64,000 bases of DNA from Eubacteriales bacterium (GTDB taxonomy: Bacteria; Bacillota; Clostridia; Tissierellales; GPF-1): NCBI GenBank assembly GCA_030625815.1, contig DAOUQF010000001.1, positions 1-64,000 on the forward strand. The letters are read 5' to 3'. Of the stretch, positions 52,346 through 61,226 are shown one piece after another. Both the position numbers and the translations under genes were made by a program. Below the pieces are notes generated by a model that ran no database searches, was not told the origin of the DNA, and saw only the letters and a list, made by a program, of their open reading frames with translations. Position 1 is the first letter of the stretch. Every line of letters begins with the position of its first letter.

Positions 52346-52395
52346 TAGCTAAGACTCACGTTAAATAATAGCTAAAATGGGGTATAAAATAGCTA
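52346..52395 (+). promoter_or_regulatory. Three spaced TAGCTA sites before the Phd-Uma2 gene
   Basis: The palindromic hexamer TAGCTA occurs at 52346-52351, 52369-52374 and 52390-52395, about two helical turns apart, around TATAAA (52383-52388). Phd/YefM-type antitoxins bind short repeated palindromes in their own promoters, so these are likely operator sites. Confidence 0.5.
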
Positions 52396-52425
52396 GAACA
52401 GCAATGCGACAAAGGAGGATATCCC

Positions 52426-53154
52426 ATGCGAGTGCCAACAACCAAGTTTCAAAATGCATTCGGCAAGTATCTGAAGCAAGTCATAGCAAACAATGAAGTG
52501 ATCATCACCAAGAATGGAAAAGCTGTAGCCAAGTTGATTAGACATGAAGATCAGATTCTCCATGTGATGAAGGAAGGCTCGGCAGAGTATTCCGTTCGAA
52601 AAAGGGTTACCTATGAAGAGTTTTTGGAGATATCTGCAAATGCTGAAGCCAGGTATGAATTGATTGACGGTGAAATGCGTTTGATGGCTTCCCCTAAACA
52701 TAGGCATCAGGTTGCTGTGCGGGAGATTTTCGGTCAGTTTTATAATTGGTTTCAGGATAAACCGTGCAATCCGTTGACTTCACCTTTTGATGTTAAGCTG
52801 TATAATGAATCGGAGTGTTTCGAAGATGATCCGAATGTTGTTCAACCGGACATCCTTGTCATTTGTGACGAGGAGCAGATTGACGATAATGACAATTACC
52901 AGGGGATTCCGGCTTTGGTCGTGGAGGTTTTATCGCCGTCTACAAAGAGCTGGGATATGATTAAAAAATTGAATCTGTATATGCTGAGCGGTGTAAGGGA
53001 ATACTGGATTGTAAATACGGTAGAGCGATGTGTTTTTGTCTATGCATTTACGGACAGAACGATTCAAACGTTGAAGATGTTTGAGCTTGGAGAACGGGTG
53101 AAATCTGTTGCCTTTGATGGGCTTAAGGTTGATGTGAATTTGATATTTTCGTGA
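52426..53154 (+). CDS. Fusion of a Phd/YefM antitoxin domain to a Uma2-type nuclease
   Basis: The 242-residue protein starts with a Phd/YefM DNA-binding domain (1-45, TTKFQNAFGKYLKQ and VIITKNGKAVAKLI). It continues with a Uma2/DUF820 restriction-like domain: YELIDGEMRLMASPK, VVQPDILVICD with the catalytic Asp, and VVEVLSPSTKSWD with the Glu. Normally the antitoxin domain is a separate protein. The fusion could tether a nuclease to its own promoter or reflect a self-contained regulator. AAAGGAGGATATCCC precedes the ATG. No other toxin gene is adjacent. Confidence 0.85.
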   Translation: MRVPTTKFQNAFGKYLKQVIANNEVIITKNGKAVAKLIRHEDQILHVMKEGSAEYSVRKRVTYEEFLEISANAEARYELIDGEMRLMASPKHRHQVAVREIFGQFYNWFQDKPCNPLTSPFDVKLYNESECFEDDPNVVQPDILVICDEEQIDDNDNYQGIPALVVEVLSPSTKSWDMIKKLNLYMLSGVREYWIVNTVERCVFVYAFTDRTIQTLKMFELGERVKSVAFDGLKVDVNLIFS

Positions 53155-53168
53155 TGAAAGAAAAAATG

Positions 53169-53208
53169 AACCAGGAACATCCCTGTCAGGGCGGTTCCTG
53201 GTTTTTTT
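53169..53208 (+). terminator. Terminator of the Phd-Uma2 gene
   Basis: AACCAGGAAC pairs with GTTCCTGGTT and is followed by seven T. Confidence 0.88.
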
Positions 53209-53225
53209 GTTTGGGAAGTATTCAA

Positions 53226-53588
53226 TTACTTCTTGCGAATGTTGATGATCGCCCAGACAAGAAGAATGCCCACAGTATATGCCAAGAGATCGCTCCACAA
53301 AAATCCTTGTCCGAGCACGAGTCTTCCAGGTAATGTTTTTCTGATATTGTTAACCCATTCGGCCTGATATAATTGGCTAAACTCGACGATAAAGCATAGT
53401 ACAAGGCTTATTGCAGCCACGCTGCGATTCGGTTTGTTCACATGGATGAATTTAACGATGAAGAAGATCATGACACCCCAGAGCATATCACCAATCCATA
53501 AGGGCAGATATGAAATCTTTCTTGAAACCAATCCCAATATGATCGTGAGACATATCCATACAAAGTAAGTTGTTCTCGCTTTTTTCAT
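53226..53588 (-). CDS. DUF2809-family membrane protein
   Basis: The 120-residue protein has four membrane segments and the DUF2809 pattern YLPLWIGDMLWGVM, CFIVEFSQLYQ and GQGFLWSDLLAYTVG. Function is unknown. It is a single gene convergent with the Phd-Uma2 gene. Confidence 0.85.
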   Translation of the reverse strand: MKKARTTYFVWICLTIILGLVSRKISYLPLWIGDMLWGVMIFFIVKFIHVNKPNRSVAAISLVLCFIVEFSQLYQAEWVNNIRKTLPGRLVLGQGFLWSDLLAYTVGILLVWAIINIRKK

Positions 53589-53840
53589 TGAGTATCCTTT
53601 CTGTTATGTGTAGGCGTATAGCTTTTGCCGATTTCTATATTTTATACCAAATGAACAGGAGGATAAATAGTATTCTATGATTTGATGGATATGAAATGGA
53701 AAATAATTATTGTTGAAAACTAGGGATTTTTACAATAAAGAACATGGAAATTCCCGTGAGGAAAACTTCCATGTTAGACAAATTACGGTTTGAAATTCGG
53801 ATCATATGCAAAACAAAGTATTGGTTTCCATTTGTGGGGA

Positions 53841-55265
53841 TCATCCCAATCTCCGTATGAGTTTGATGTAATATTCCACACATTTGAGAACCGTTTTTAC
53901 CCGTATTCGCTCATTGTTGCTGTGAATCAGATTCAATTCTTCCTTGGTGATCTCCATGGGTGCAAAGCGCAGCACATTCTCGCAGATCGCATGAAAGTGT
54001 CTTGAATCGGTTCCGCCAGTCATCAAATAGGGAGCGACAACAGCCTCGGGCCACATATCCAAAATTACTTTTTCAAGGATTTCAAACGCGCCGGATTGTA
54101 TCGGAGAAGTCGGCGAAGCCTCTCTTCCATTCAGAACTTGAATGTTGTGGGGCGTTTTCACAAGGCTGCTGATATGCTTGATTGTCGAATCCATTGTGTC
54201 GGTATTCAAAACGCGGGCATTGATGCCAATCGTTCCTTTGGGCGGCAAAACGTTGTAAGCGTTAGAACCTTCCAATACCGTTACTGCTGTCGTGGTTCTG
54301 ATTACCGCATTCATTTGGCCACCCTGCTTTTTGAAAAGGATCTTCAATACCGGTTTAAACAGCCACATGTTTGCAAATATGATTTTATAGCCAAAACTTG
54401 AGTGTCGGCCCAGTCGGTTAAACATCTCCAATACGGGTTCCGTAAATACTGGTTTCATTGTTCTGTTTTCCAAGTCGGACATTAATTTGCCCATCGCGCC
54501 TGTTATGCCATGGCGAGGGGGTGCTGAAGCGTGTCCGCCTTTGCTCGCAAACAGCACTTCCATATCGATGTAGCCTTTTTCACCGACACCGATCATAGCA
54601 GTTTGTTTCTCTACGCCTGGGAAGACCCCTTCAACGATGACGCCGCCTTCATCCAGAACCATATAAGGCTTAACACCCTTGTTCTTCAAGTGGGCGACGA
54701 TCGCTGGTGCAGATTCTCCGCTGACTTCTTCATCTCCTGCAAACGAGAAGTAGATATCATGATTTGGAACAAAGCCTTCTTTTATCAAGTGCTCTGCAGA
54801 TTCCATGACACTGAGCAAGGTGCATTTTGTGTCGAGCGTTCCCCGGCCCCAAACGACACCATCAATGACAGCAGCTTTAAAGGGCGGCACATCCCATGCG
54901 GTTTCTTCAGCGGGCACCACATCATAATGCGCCATCAAAACGACGGGAGAGTCCTGCGTTTTGCCTGCCCACTTATAAAGGATGCCCGTATCTCCAAGAT
55001 GCTCGCACGTACAGGCTTCATGGACCTCGGGGTATAACGAGACCAATGATTCCTGAAAAGCTGTAAATTCAGCCATGTCCATTTGGTTTTTGTCGATATG
55101 GGAAACAGTTTTATGACGCAATAAGTTCCTAAAATTCTCAATGATTTGTTCTTCGTTCAGCACTTCCGGTGGCGTTTGTTCGCTTGACATGTCCTTTGGC
55201 TGAAACAGAAGTGCCCGTATCAAAAGGAAGACAATAAACAGAGATAGGAATAATAGAAAAATCAT
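53841..55265 (-). CDS. M20-family metallopeptidase, membrane-anchored
   Basis: The 474-residue protein has an N-terminal membrane segment, then M20 motifs: MAHYDVVP and GRGTLDTK (first metal ligands), FAGDEEVSG (catalytic Glu and ligand), an internal dimerisation domain, TGGTDSRHF and a C-terminal HSNNERI. It is most like carboxypeptidase PM20D1/CPS1-type enzymes that hydrolyse N-acyl amino acids or dipeptides. Its start overlaps the stop of the preceding membrane-protein gene (ATGA), so the two are coupled within the GntR-controlled operon. Confidence 0.88.
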   Translation of the reverse strand: MIFLLFLSLFIVFLLIRALLFQPKDMSSEQTPPEVLNEEQIIENFRNLLRHKTVSHIDKNQMDMAEFTAFQESLVSLYPEVHEACTCEHLGDTGILYKWAGKTQDSPVVLMAHYDVVPAEETAWDVPPFKAAVIDGVVWGRGTLDTKCTLLSVMESAEHLIKEGFVPNHDIYFSFAGDEEVSGESAPAIVAHLKNKGVKPYMVLDEGGVIVEGVFPGVEKQTAMIGVGEKGYIDMEVLFASKGGHASAPPRHGITGAMGKLMSDLENRTMKPVFTEPVLEMFNRLGRHSSFGYKIIFANMWLFKPVLKILFKKQGGQMNAVIRTTTAVTVLEGSNAYNVLPPKGTIGINARVLNTDTMDSTIKHISSLVKTPHNIQVLNGREASPTSPIQSGAFEILEKVILDMWPEAVVAPYLMTGGTDSRHFHAICENVLRFAPMEITKEELNLIHSNNERIRVKTVLKCVEYYIKLIRRLG

Positions 55266-55972
55266 AAGAGACCTCGCTTATACATGATCCTTGCGCTTAC
55301 GATGGCGATGGCCGCCCCTACAGGGACAAACATGGAAACCGCGGAAGCCAAGGATGGAATCATGGAGAAAATCACGACCATAAAGATCAATGGTATGGCT
55401 GCAATCTTCGCATTCTTGCTGACGTAGACTACGGCCAGGCCGCCAAACAACGACGGTAAGATCTGATCAAATGCGGGTTTCAAGAGTTCTGAATTTAGGA
55501 TCGGTGTAAGAGGCGCCATCATGAATACGCCAATTGCAATGATGATAACCGTCACGATGGAACTGGTTGCCACCGCGAGGGTAGAAATGATTTCACCTTC
55601 TTTGGAACCCTGTTTGTATCCTGAACTTTCTAGCGCCATCAAGGTGCAAGGGACCTTCAAGTTTGTTAGATTGCCCGTTACAAATCCCAAGTAAGAACCG
55701 CCTGTACCCAGCATCGGTGTGAAGGTGACGATTTCGATTAAAGCGACAGTCCAGAAAATTGGCGCAACGCCAAGGAGTCCTTTTGCGACATCCTTGAAGA
55801 CCGGATGCGCGTCATAATGGGCGCCAACTACAATCGGCACCGCCAACATAAATAGAAATGTCAGCCCCATCCACAATCGACCGTAGCGATGTGTTTTTTC
55901 TATAAACAGATCTTTCGTTTCAACTGCGTCTTTTATTTCTATAGTGTCTCTCAATTCAGATGTATTTCTCAT
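55262..55972 (-). CDS. Polytopic membrane protein, partner of the DUF5058 protein
   Basis: The 236-residue protein has six or seven hydrophobic segments and a charged N terminus (about 1-30). No family name is certain. TAATAGGAGGTTAAA precedes the ATG, overlapping the end of the DUF5058 gene by site but not by codon. Together with DUF5058 it looks like a two-subunit transporter, placed before a peptidase; this is inference from gene order. Confidence 0.7.
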   Translation of the reverse strand: MRNTSELRDTIEIKDAVETKDLFIEKTHRYGRLWMGLTFLFMLAVPIVVGAHYDAHPVFKDVAKGLLGVAPIFWTVALIEIVTFTPMLGTGGSYLGFVTGNLTNLKVPCTLMALESSGYKQGSKEGEIISTLAVATSSIVTVIIIAIGVFMMAPLTPILNSELLKPAFDQILPSLFGGLAVVYVSKNAKIAAIPLIFMVVIFSMIPSLASAVSMFVPVGAAIAIVSARIMYKRGLL

Positions 55973-55973
55973 T

Positions 55974-56696
55974 TTAACCTCCTATTACTCCTGTGATGAC
56001 GATGGAAAAAACCATCCCACTTAACATTGAGATCGGCAATGCATAATCTTCCAGCGCCTTAACTTTATACTTTTTGAGGAGCAGGCCTATAACAATCATG
56101 ACCGCGGCTGAAAACATCATGACAAATACACTGATAAAACCGATCAATCCTTTTGAAACGTCCTTGAAGACAACCCCTAGAAACGCACTGATCATTCCCA
56201 TGAATAAAGCGGTCATAAAATGCTCGCTCCAGATTGGATCACGCTTTTTAATGACTGACATGCCGCTTTGAAACTTTTTAAGAAACAGGGGAATCAGTAC
56301 CATGCTCGGTATGATTCCAAGCGTCATAACCCAAAGAATGGTCACATAGATTTGGGCTGAGCTGATGGCTTCGGAAATGGAAATTCCCATTGTCGCCGCT
56401 GCAGACGCAGCTGCTGTCAGTTCATAAGTAATCGCGCCGAGGATCGATAAGCGCAGCCAGGGCAAAGGCAGCCCCAAGAACTTGGACAAGGTAATTACCC
56501 CGAGCAAAATAGACACGGCGGGTGCAATGGTAAAGGCGATGCTGAATTTCACCGTTTTTACCAAGACCTTCTTGTCCATGCCAATCTTCAAACCTTCCCG
56601 ATAGGCCCGAATCAAAAAGAACATGGCTTGAAACAAAACAAATACAATGAAACCACCAGAAATCGAAAATAAAAATACACTGTTTAAATTAAACAT
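55974..56696 (-). CDS. DUF5058-family membrane protein
   Basis: The 240-residue protein has seven membrane segments and matches the DUF5058 family as I know it (PLPWLRLSILGAITYEL; GISISEAISSAQIYVTILWV). Function is unknown; the neighbours suggest uptake of peptides or N-acyl amino acids. ATG 56696 follows GGAGGAAGAG and overlaps the GntR stop by eight bases. Confidence 0.8.
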   Translation of the reverse strand: MFNLNSVFLFSISGGFIVFVLFQAMFFLIRAYREGLKIGMDKKVLVKTVKFSIAFTIAPAVSILLGVITLSKFLGLPLPWLRLSILGAITYELTAAASAAATMGISISEAISSAQIYVTILWVMTLGIIPSMVLIPLFLKKFQSGMSVIKKRDPIWSEHFMTALFMGMISAFLGVVFKDVSKGLIGFISVFVMMFSAAVMIVIGLLLKKYKVKALEDYALPISMLSGMVFSIVITGVIGG

Positions 56697-57321
56697 CTCT
56701 TCCTCCAATCCAAAGATTTTCTATCTTTTCAAATAATTCATCCACCAAACCAATGGCTTGATCCGGCAGGTTATGCATCACATTCCTTTCTATCTCTTGG
56801 AACAATTTCTTCACTTCCGCAGAACCGGTACAGCATTTGGATACATTCAAGATCCCTACTTTAAACTCGTTGATCAGCATGGGGTAGATGCTATTGCCAC
56901 ATTGACAGCAGTAATCGAAAAGCAGGGTAAAGAAATCTTCCGGTTCATTCAAAAGGATAGGAGTCGGATTCTTTTGAACAGATTCGAAGCATCGGATCAC
57001 ATTTTTGAAATTGTCCTTGATAAATTCAAGCATATCGTGATTGAACTTTCTAGAAATTGATTCCTTACTCTGTTGACTGATGGCTTCAATAAGACTTAAC
57101 TTGCCAGACACTTTGAAGTCCATCACCTGAATGCCTTTACGAGGCCTGATTTTCAAGACACCTTTGTCTTCAAGTCGAATGATGGCCTTGTGGACCACCG
57201 GACGGCTGCAATCGTATTTGATAGCCAGCTGTCGTTCAGGCAGCATCATCTCTTCAGGCTTCAATTGTTCAGACAAAATCTCGTTTAGAATTATTTGTTC
57301 CACTTTCAATTCTTTTGACAT
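56689..57321 (-). CDS. GntR-family regulator of the DUF5058-M20 operon
   Basis: The 210-residue protein has an N-terminal GntR winged helix (PERQLAIKYDCSRPVVHKAI, about 30-49) and a helical ligand domain not clearly of FCD or UTRA type. ATG 57321 follows AGGAGGAGATT. It is the first gene of the operon, with a perfect dyad next to its promoter, so it is probably autoregulated. Confidence 0.88.
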   Translation of the reverse strand: MSKELKVEQIILNEILSEQLKPEEMMLPERQLAIKYDCSRPVVHKAIIRLEDKGVLKIRPRKGIQVMDFKVSGKLSLIEAISQQSKESISRKFNHDMLEFIKDNFKNVIRCFESVQKNPTPILLNEPEDFFTLLFDYCCQCGNSIYPMLINEFKVGILNVSKCCTGSAEVKKLFQEIERNVMHNLPDQAIGLVDELFEKIENLWIGGRDV

Positions 57322-57331
57322 AATCTCCTCC

Positions 57332-57346
57332 TGTGGTATTACCACA
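57332..57346. promoter_or_regulatory. GntR operator
   Basis: TGTGGTA-T-TACCACA is a perfect 15-base dyad just downstream of the expected transcription start and adjoining the ribosome site of the gntR gene. Confidence 0.75.
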
Positions 57347-57351
57347 CTGTA

Positions 57352-57380
57352 ATTTTATGTCAAATACATAGACTAGTCAA
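57352..57380 (-). promoter_or_regulatory. Promoter of the GntR-DUF5058-M20 operon
   Basis: On the minus strand TTGACT (57380-57375) and TAAAAT (57357-57352) are 17 bases apart. Confidence 0.75.
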
Positions 57381-58420
57381 GAATATTCAGAAATTTGAAA
57401 AAACATCGCATGAAAATGAATTGATTGTTGATGGGTTGACTTTAAAATGCTGCTGTACATTTGATTTAATAGAATAAATTTGATGACGCAAACGAATATA
57501 GTGGACATAACAAGTAGGAAGGATTTATACAGGCATGAAAAACAAGCAAGAGACTGAGCTTCTCAATATTGGTTCGCTTAATTTAAGCTGCAAAAAGAAA
57601 TTAGAGGATCTGCGATGCTTTGAGCGTGAAAAAGATTGGACGAGAGATGTCAATGCGATGAGACGAAGAAAATTTTAGGCGGATTCTTGAGGGAAGGAGT
57701 TTAGAGGGTACAACAATGTGAAAAATCGGGACTTCCATTTATTGATATGAGTCATCTTTTTGACGAAGCAATCGAGGAGAGAGTAGGATTGTTATGGAGG
57801 ATTGAATAAAGAAGATCGAAGGGGTGTTGCGGCATCAAGGCTGCACTTGGCTATTCATAAGGAACTACGCTACCGATGATTTTGCCATTGTCTTTTCACT
57901 GAATACCCCACCGAATGACACGGTTTTCTTCAAAGCCTTTTGAAAATTTTCCAATCACTCTCAACCAAGGCTCTAAGTATGAGCCTTTCTGTTTCTCATA
58001 CTGGAAATACTGGACTTGAATTCATGGGATCCGCCTTTCTTCAATTATTTTAAATTCATTTTGGATAGGAGTTTTCTTTCATTACTTGCTTTATTGTTTC
58101 AATTTCATTTTACAATTAAGCTAAAATTAAAATCTCAAATTCATAGATGAATTAAATTCATTTAATTGAAAAGATATATGATTTGAGGGATTGGAACAAC
58201 CGCATGGCAAGGAGATTGATTTGTGGGAATGGTGTTCCGGAAAAGAGAAGGTGGTTTAGTGAAATGAATTCGAAAGTTACTGTCGAATAATGCGCATTTC
58301 GTATCAGTGATCAGCGGATATGCTAGAATTTAAAAGTAGACGATGAATCAATAGCTTAAGCGCAGGCATTTGTTGTTTATGCAGATCGAAATTGTTTGAA
58401 AAACGGTTCTGAATTGGGGG
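57381..58420. other. Gene-poor 1-kb stretch with decayed coding fragments
   Basis: A 47-codon frame at 57535-57678 (MKNKQETELLNIGSLNLSC) and a following fragment, GLPFIDMSHLFDEAIEERVG (about 57730-57800), may be pieces of one lost gene. On the minus strand QYEKQKGSYLEPWLRVIGKF with FSKGFEENRVIRWGIQ (about 57910-58010) looks like another coding remnant. None could be identified. The rest is A+T-rich sequence without a clear feature. Confidence 0.4.
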
Positions 58421-59131
58421 ATGAAGAAAATTAATACGAAAAGAAAATTGAGGTTACCGATCTTTACCATTAATCCAAAATCATACTTGTATGGAAAGCA
58501 GTCCATCGATTTCGCTATCTTCGCTGACGGTTTAGCGGAGAAATATGATGTAGATATTTTATTTTCTGCCAAAGATGTTGATTTAAAAGATATCGCGAGA
58601 CAAACAAAACACCTGATTGTTACGGCCCAGCATATGGATGGGATTATGCCTGGCAGAGGGATGGGCAAAGCGCTTCCTGAAGCATTCAAGGAAGCTGGAG
58701 TTCAGGCTGTTATGCTGAATCACTGTGAATGTCCGATGACAATAGCTGAATTAGCTGAAGCGATTGAAAGGGCGAACGAACTAGGCATACTAACATTTGT
58801 TCTCGCGGATAAAGCGGCAGATACAAAAGCAATTGCGGCTTTGCACCCTGACGTGATTTGTTGTGAACTATCGGAAATGATCGGTAAGGGCATTCAACAC
58901 GAGGAATCATATGCTAAGAATAATAAAACAATCGTTTCGGAAATATCTCCTGATACCATTGTTGTTTCTGGAACAGGATTGAGAACGCCGGAAGATGTAT
59001 ACAATACGATTCAACAGGGATCAGAGGGCTCTGGCGGAACGAGTGGGATTGTTTGTGCCGATGACATGTATGGCACATTGGAAGAAATGATTCAATCATT
59101 GAGAAAAGCGAAAGCTGATTTTTATGAATAG
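58421..59131 (+). CDS. Triosephosphate isomerase-family protein (archaeal-like)
   Basis: The 236-residue protein has the TIM catalytic set in archaeal-type spacing: Lys20 in INPKSYL, His101 in LNHCE, and Glu149 in CELSEMIGKG, with a phosphate loop VSGTGLRTPED and GGTSGIV near the C terminus. All three catalytic residues are present, so isomerase activity is plausible. It is not in a glycolytic operon; paralogues of this type are also known in sugar-phosphate pathways (for example erythrulose or tetrose phosphate). It is followed 14 bases later by a YjbQ gene. The ATG directly follows TTGGGGG. Confidence 0.8.
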   Translation: MKKINTKRKLRLPIFTINPKSYLYGKQSIDFAIFADGLAEKYDVDILFSAKDVDLKDIARQTKHLIVTAQHMDGIMPGRGMGKALPEAFKEAGVQAVMLNHCECPMTIAELAEAIERANELGILTFVLADKAADTKAIAALHPDVICCELSEMIGKGIQHEESYAKNNKTIVSEISPDTIVVSGTGLRTPEDVYNTIQQGSEGSGGTSGIVCADDMYGTLEEMIQSLRKAKADFYE

Positions 59132-59145
59132 GGAGAAACGATAAG

Positions 59146-59685
59146 ATGAAAATTCACACAAAAATTGTCAATTTAGAGTCGAACAGCGGGCGTGTAACTT
59201 ATCTGAACATCACGGAAGAAATAAAGAAAATTATTGATGAGTCAGGGATAAAAAACGGCCATGTTATTGTGCAGTCGCCACATACAACTTGTTCCGTCAC
59301 TTTTGAAGAATTTGTTCATGACCGTGACATTACTGGAGATGAGTTTTTACAGGCAGATCTAAATAAAATTTTGGATCGGATTGTTCCGCGTGAATTGACA
59401 AACAATGATAATTATAAGTATCCAGGTCCCGAACATCTAGCGTTTGTGAAGGAATACACTGAAAATGATGTCGACAAAGCCAATCCGCTCACTGTTGAAG
59501 AGGCGTTTAAAACATTGCTGAATGGAGACGCCCATATCAGGGGATCGTTGTTCGGATGCAGTGAAACCTTTATACTTTGTGACGGCACAATGGCTATCGG
59601 ATTAGTTGGATCTATTTATTTTATTGACTGGGACCAAAACCGGGCACGGAATAGAAAGTGTTACGTTCAGGTTGTCGGGGAGTAA
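59146..59685 (+). CDS. YjbQ/UPF0047-family protein
   Basis: The 179-residue protein has the family motifs VIVQSPHTTCSVTFEE and HIRGSLFGCSETF. Members can show weak thiamine-phosphate synthase activity; the true role is unclear. It is about 40 residues longer than the typical 135-residue member, the extra part lying in the middle (about 60-110, with RIVPRELTNNDNYKYPGPEH). GGGAGAAACGATAAG precedes the ATG. It is coupled by position to the TIM-like gene. Confidence 0.85.
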   Translation: MKIHTKIVNLESNSGRVTYLNITEEIKKIIDESGIKNGHVIVQSPHTTCSVTFEEFVHDRDITGDEFLQADLNKILDRIVPRELTNNDNYKYPGPEHLAFVKEYTENDVDKANPLTVEEAFKTLLNGDAHIRGSLFGCSETFILCDGTMAIGLVGSIYFIDWDQNRARNRKCYVQVVGE

Positions 59686-59775
59686 ATGAAAGTTTGCTTA
59701 TGGACAAACGAATGAAGGCAGTGTGCATTGAGCCACTTCTTGTCAAGCGGCAGTTTAAATAGAGAACTCTTTAGT

Positions 59776-59809
59776 AGTGCTAATCGGGAGCGATTGGCGC
59801 TATTTTTTT
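59776..59809 (+). terminator. Terminator of the TIM-YjbQ unit
   Basis: AGTGCTAATCG pairs with CGATTGGCGCT around GGAG, followed by seven T. Confidence 0.82.
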
Positions 59810-59892
59810 GTCGCCCATATCGACGACTGGGGTATAGGATAAAATAGTGATGAAATAAAGAGAGGGGCAACTCAGGAGAAGTAGATATCAAA

Positions 59893-59918
59893 GAGCATTC
59901 ATGGTTACTTGAATGCTC
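59893..59918. repeat. Inverted repeat before the flavodoxin-fold gene
   Basis: GAGCATTC and GAATGCTC flank ten bases, about 50 bases before the next start. It may be an operator or a leader hairpin. Confidence 0.4.
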
Positions 59919-59966
59919 CTGGATCATTGGAAGTGCAAGTTTGGATATTAAGGAGGCAGTAGGAAA

Positions 59967-60494
59967 ATGAACCTGATTATTAATGGCATAACGAATTCCA
60001 GTTTCAGTGAGTTTGAAACGCAATTGGAGAAAATGGACCGTAAGGATTTGGTGTATTTTAAGCTAAGGGATCTACAGATCAACTATTGTCAGGGATGCTG
60101 GGATTGCTGGGTGAAGACACCGGGAATATGCGCCATAAAAGATGACTATGAGCAGATTCTGTCCCGAATTCCTTCAGCAGATCAACTTACAATTATTACA
60201 CCGATCCTTGCCGGGTATGAATCTTCTTTAATTAAGAAGTTTAAAGACCGATTGATTCCGATGATTCATCCCTACATTGAGATTTATAAAGGAGAACAGC
60301 ATCATAGACAGAGATACGGTAAAACTCCAGATATAAAGGTGATTGTACTTGAGGATGAAGATACAACGGATGAAGATATTGCGACGCTTACAGAGCTTTA
60401 TGAAAGAACCTCGTTAAACCTTAGAAATAAACTGATTGAGGTTGTCCGAATTAAGAAAGGAGCTGAATTTGAGCATGTCCTTACTGATATTTAA
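59967..60494 (+). CDS. Flavodoxin-fold NAD(P)H-dependent oxidoreductase
   Basis: The 175-residue protein has CQGCWDCWVKTPGIC (about 41-55), the Cys motif of iron-sulfur-flavoprotein-like NADPH:FMN reductases. It has the surrounding flavodoxin-fold pattern (ADQLTIITPILAGYESSLIKKFKDRLIP) but lacks the usual N-terminal GSPR phosphate loop (it begins NLIINGITNSSFSEFE). It overlaps the next reductase gene by 20 bases, so they may form one two-subunit enzyme. AAGGAGGCAGTAGGAAA precedes the ATG. Confidence 0.75.
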   Translation: MNLIINGITNSSFSEFETQLEKMDRKDLVYFKLRDLQINYCQGCWDCWVKTPGICAIKDDYEQILSRIPSADQLTIITPILAGYESSLIKKFKDRLIPMIHPYIEIYKGEQHHRQRYGKTPDIKVIVLEDEDTTDEDIATLTELYERTSLNLRNKLIEVVRIKKGAEFEHVLTDI

Positions 60495-61125
60495 TGGCAG
60501 TCCCAGAGGAGAAAAGAGTAATTCTGATATCATTATTTCATGGTTCATGAAAGACATTACATCAGCAACAACGGTTTACCTGAAAAAGGTCAAGCAGCAT
60601 GAAAGCATTATTGAAGAGGCAAAATCATTTGATCAACTGTTATTTGTGTTTCCACTTTATGTGGATGGAATGCCCGCTCAAGTGAAGCATTTCTTTGAAC
60701 GGATGAATCAGCATAAAGAGGTTTTTAAGGGCAAGGAAGTGTCGTTTATTATCCATTCCGGATTTTCAGAAGCCATCCATTCTAAAAATCTAGAAAAATA
60801 TCTATACCGATTTGCAGACATCATGGAAATGAAAATTTATGGCGTTTTTGTTATACCGGGCAGTGAGGGATTTAGAATCATGCCTCCTAGAATGACAGCC
60901 AAAAAAGCGAAGCAAGTTGCTGCCATCGGTCGGGATTATCAGAGGAACATTCCATTCCAGAAAGAAGTAAAAGCGGCACTGGAAGGACCTTTGGTGCATT
61001 CCAAATCACAAGCAGCGTACTTTAAAATCATACAAAAATTAGGACTTTCCAATCTATACTGGGATCAACAGTTAAAGAAAAACAAAGCTTTTGATAAACG
61101 GTTTGATGCACCTTATAGCGAATAG
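60475..61125 (+). CDS. Flavodoxin-fold NAD(P)H-dependent oxidoreductase
   Basis: The 216-residue protein starts SLLIFNGSPRGEKSNSD, an FMN-phosphate loop of the flavodoxin-like fold, and has FVFPLYVDGMPAQVKHFFER (FMN ring contact). It complements the previous gene, which lacks that loop. ATG 60475 is chosen from homology; AGGAG lies about 12 bases upstream. The electron acceptor is unknown. Confidence 0.8.
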   Translation: MSLLIFNGSPRGEKSNSDIIISWFMKDITSATTVYLKKVKQHESIIEEAKSFDQLLFVFPLYVDGMPAQVKHFFERMNQHKEVFKGKEVSFIIHSGFSEAIHSKNLEKYLYRFADIMEMKIYGVFVIPGSEGFRIMPPRMTAKKAKQVAAIGRDYQRNIPFQKEVKAALEGPLVHSKSQAAYFKIIQKLGLSNLYWDQQLKKNKAFDKRFDAPYSE

Positions 61126-61173
61126 TAGGGCAATGGGTTTTCTGAGAAATTCATTTATACATGAGTATATATC

Positions 61174-61203
61174 AAGAAGAGCCTCGATTTTGAGGCTCTT
61201 CTT
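61174..61203. terminator. Bidirectional hairpin between convergent genes
   Basis: AAGAAGAGCCTC pairs perfectly with GAGGCTCTTCTT around GATTTT. Confidence 0.75.
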
Positions 61204-61226
61204 GAATAGTAAAGTGATTTTCATCT

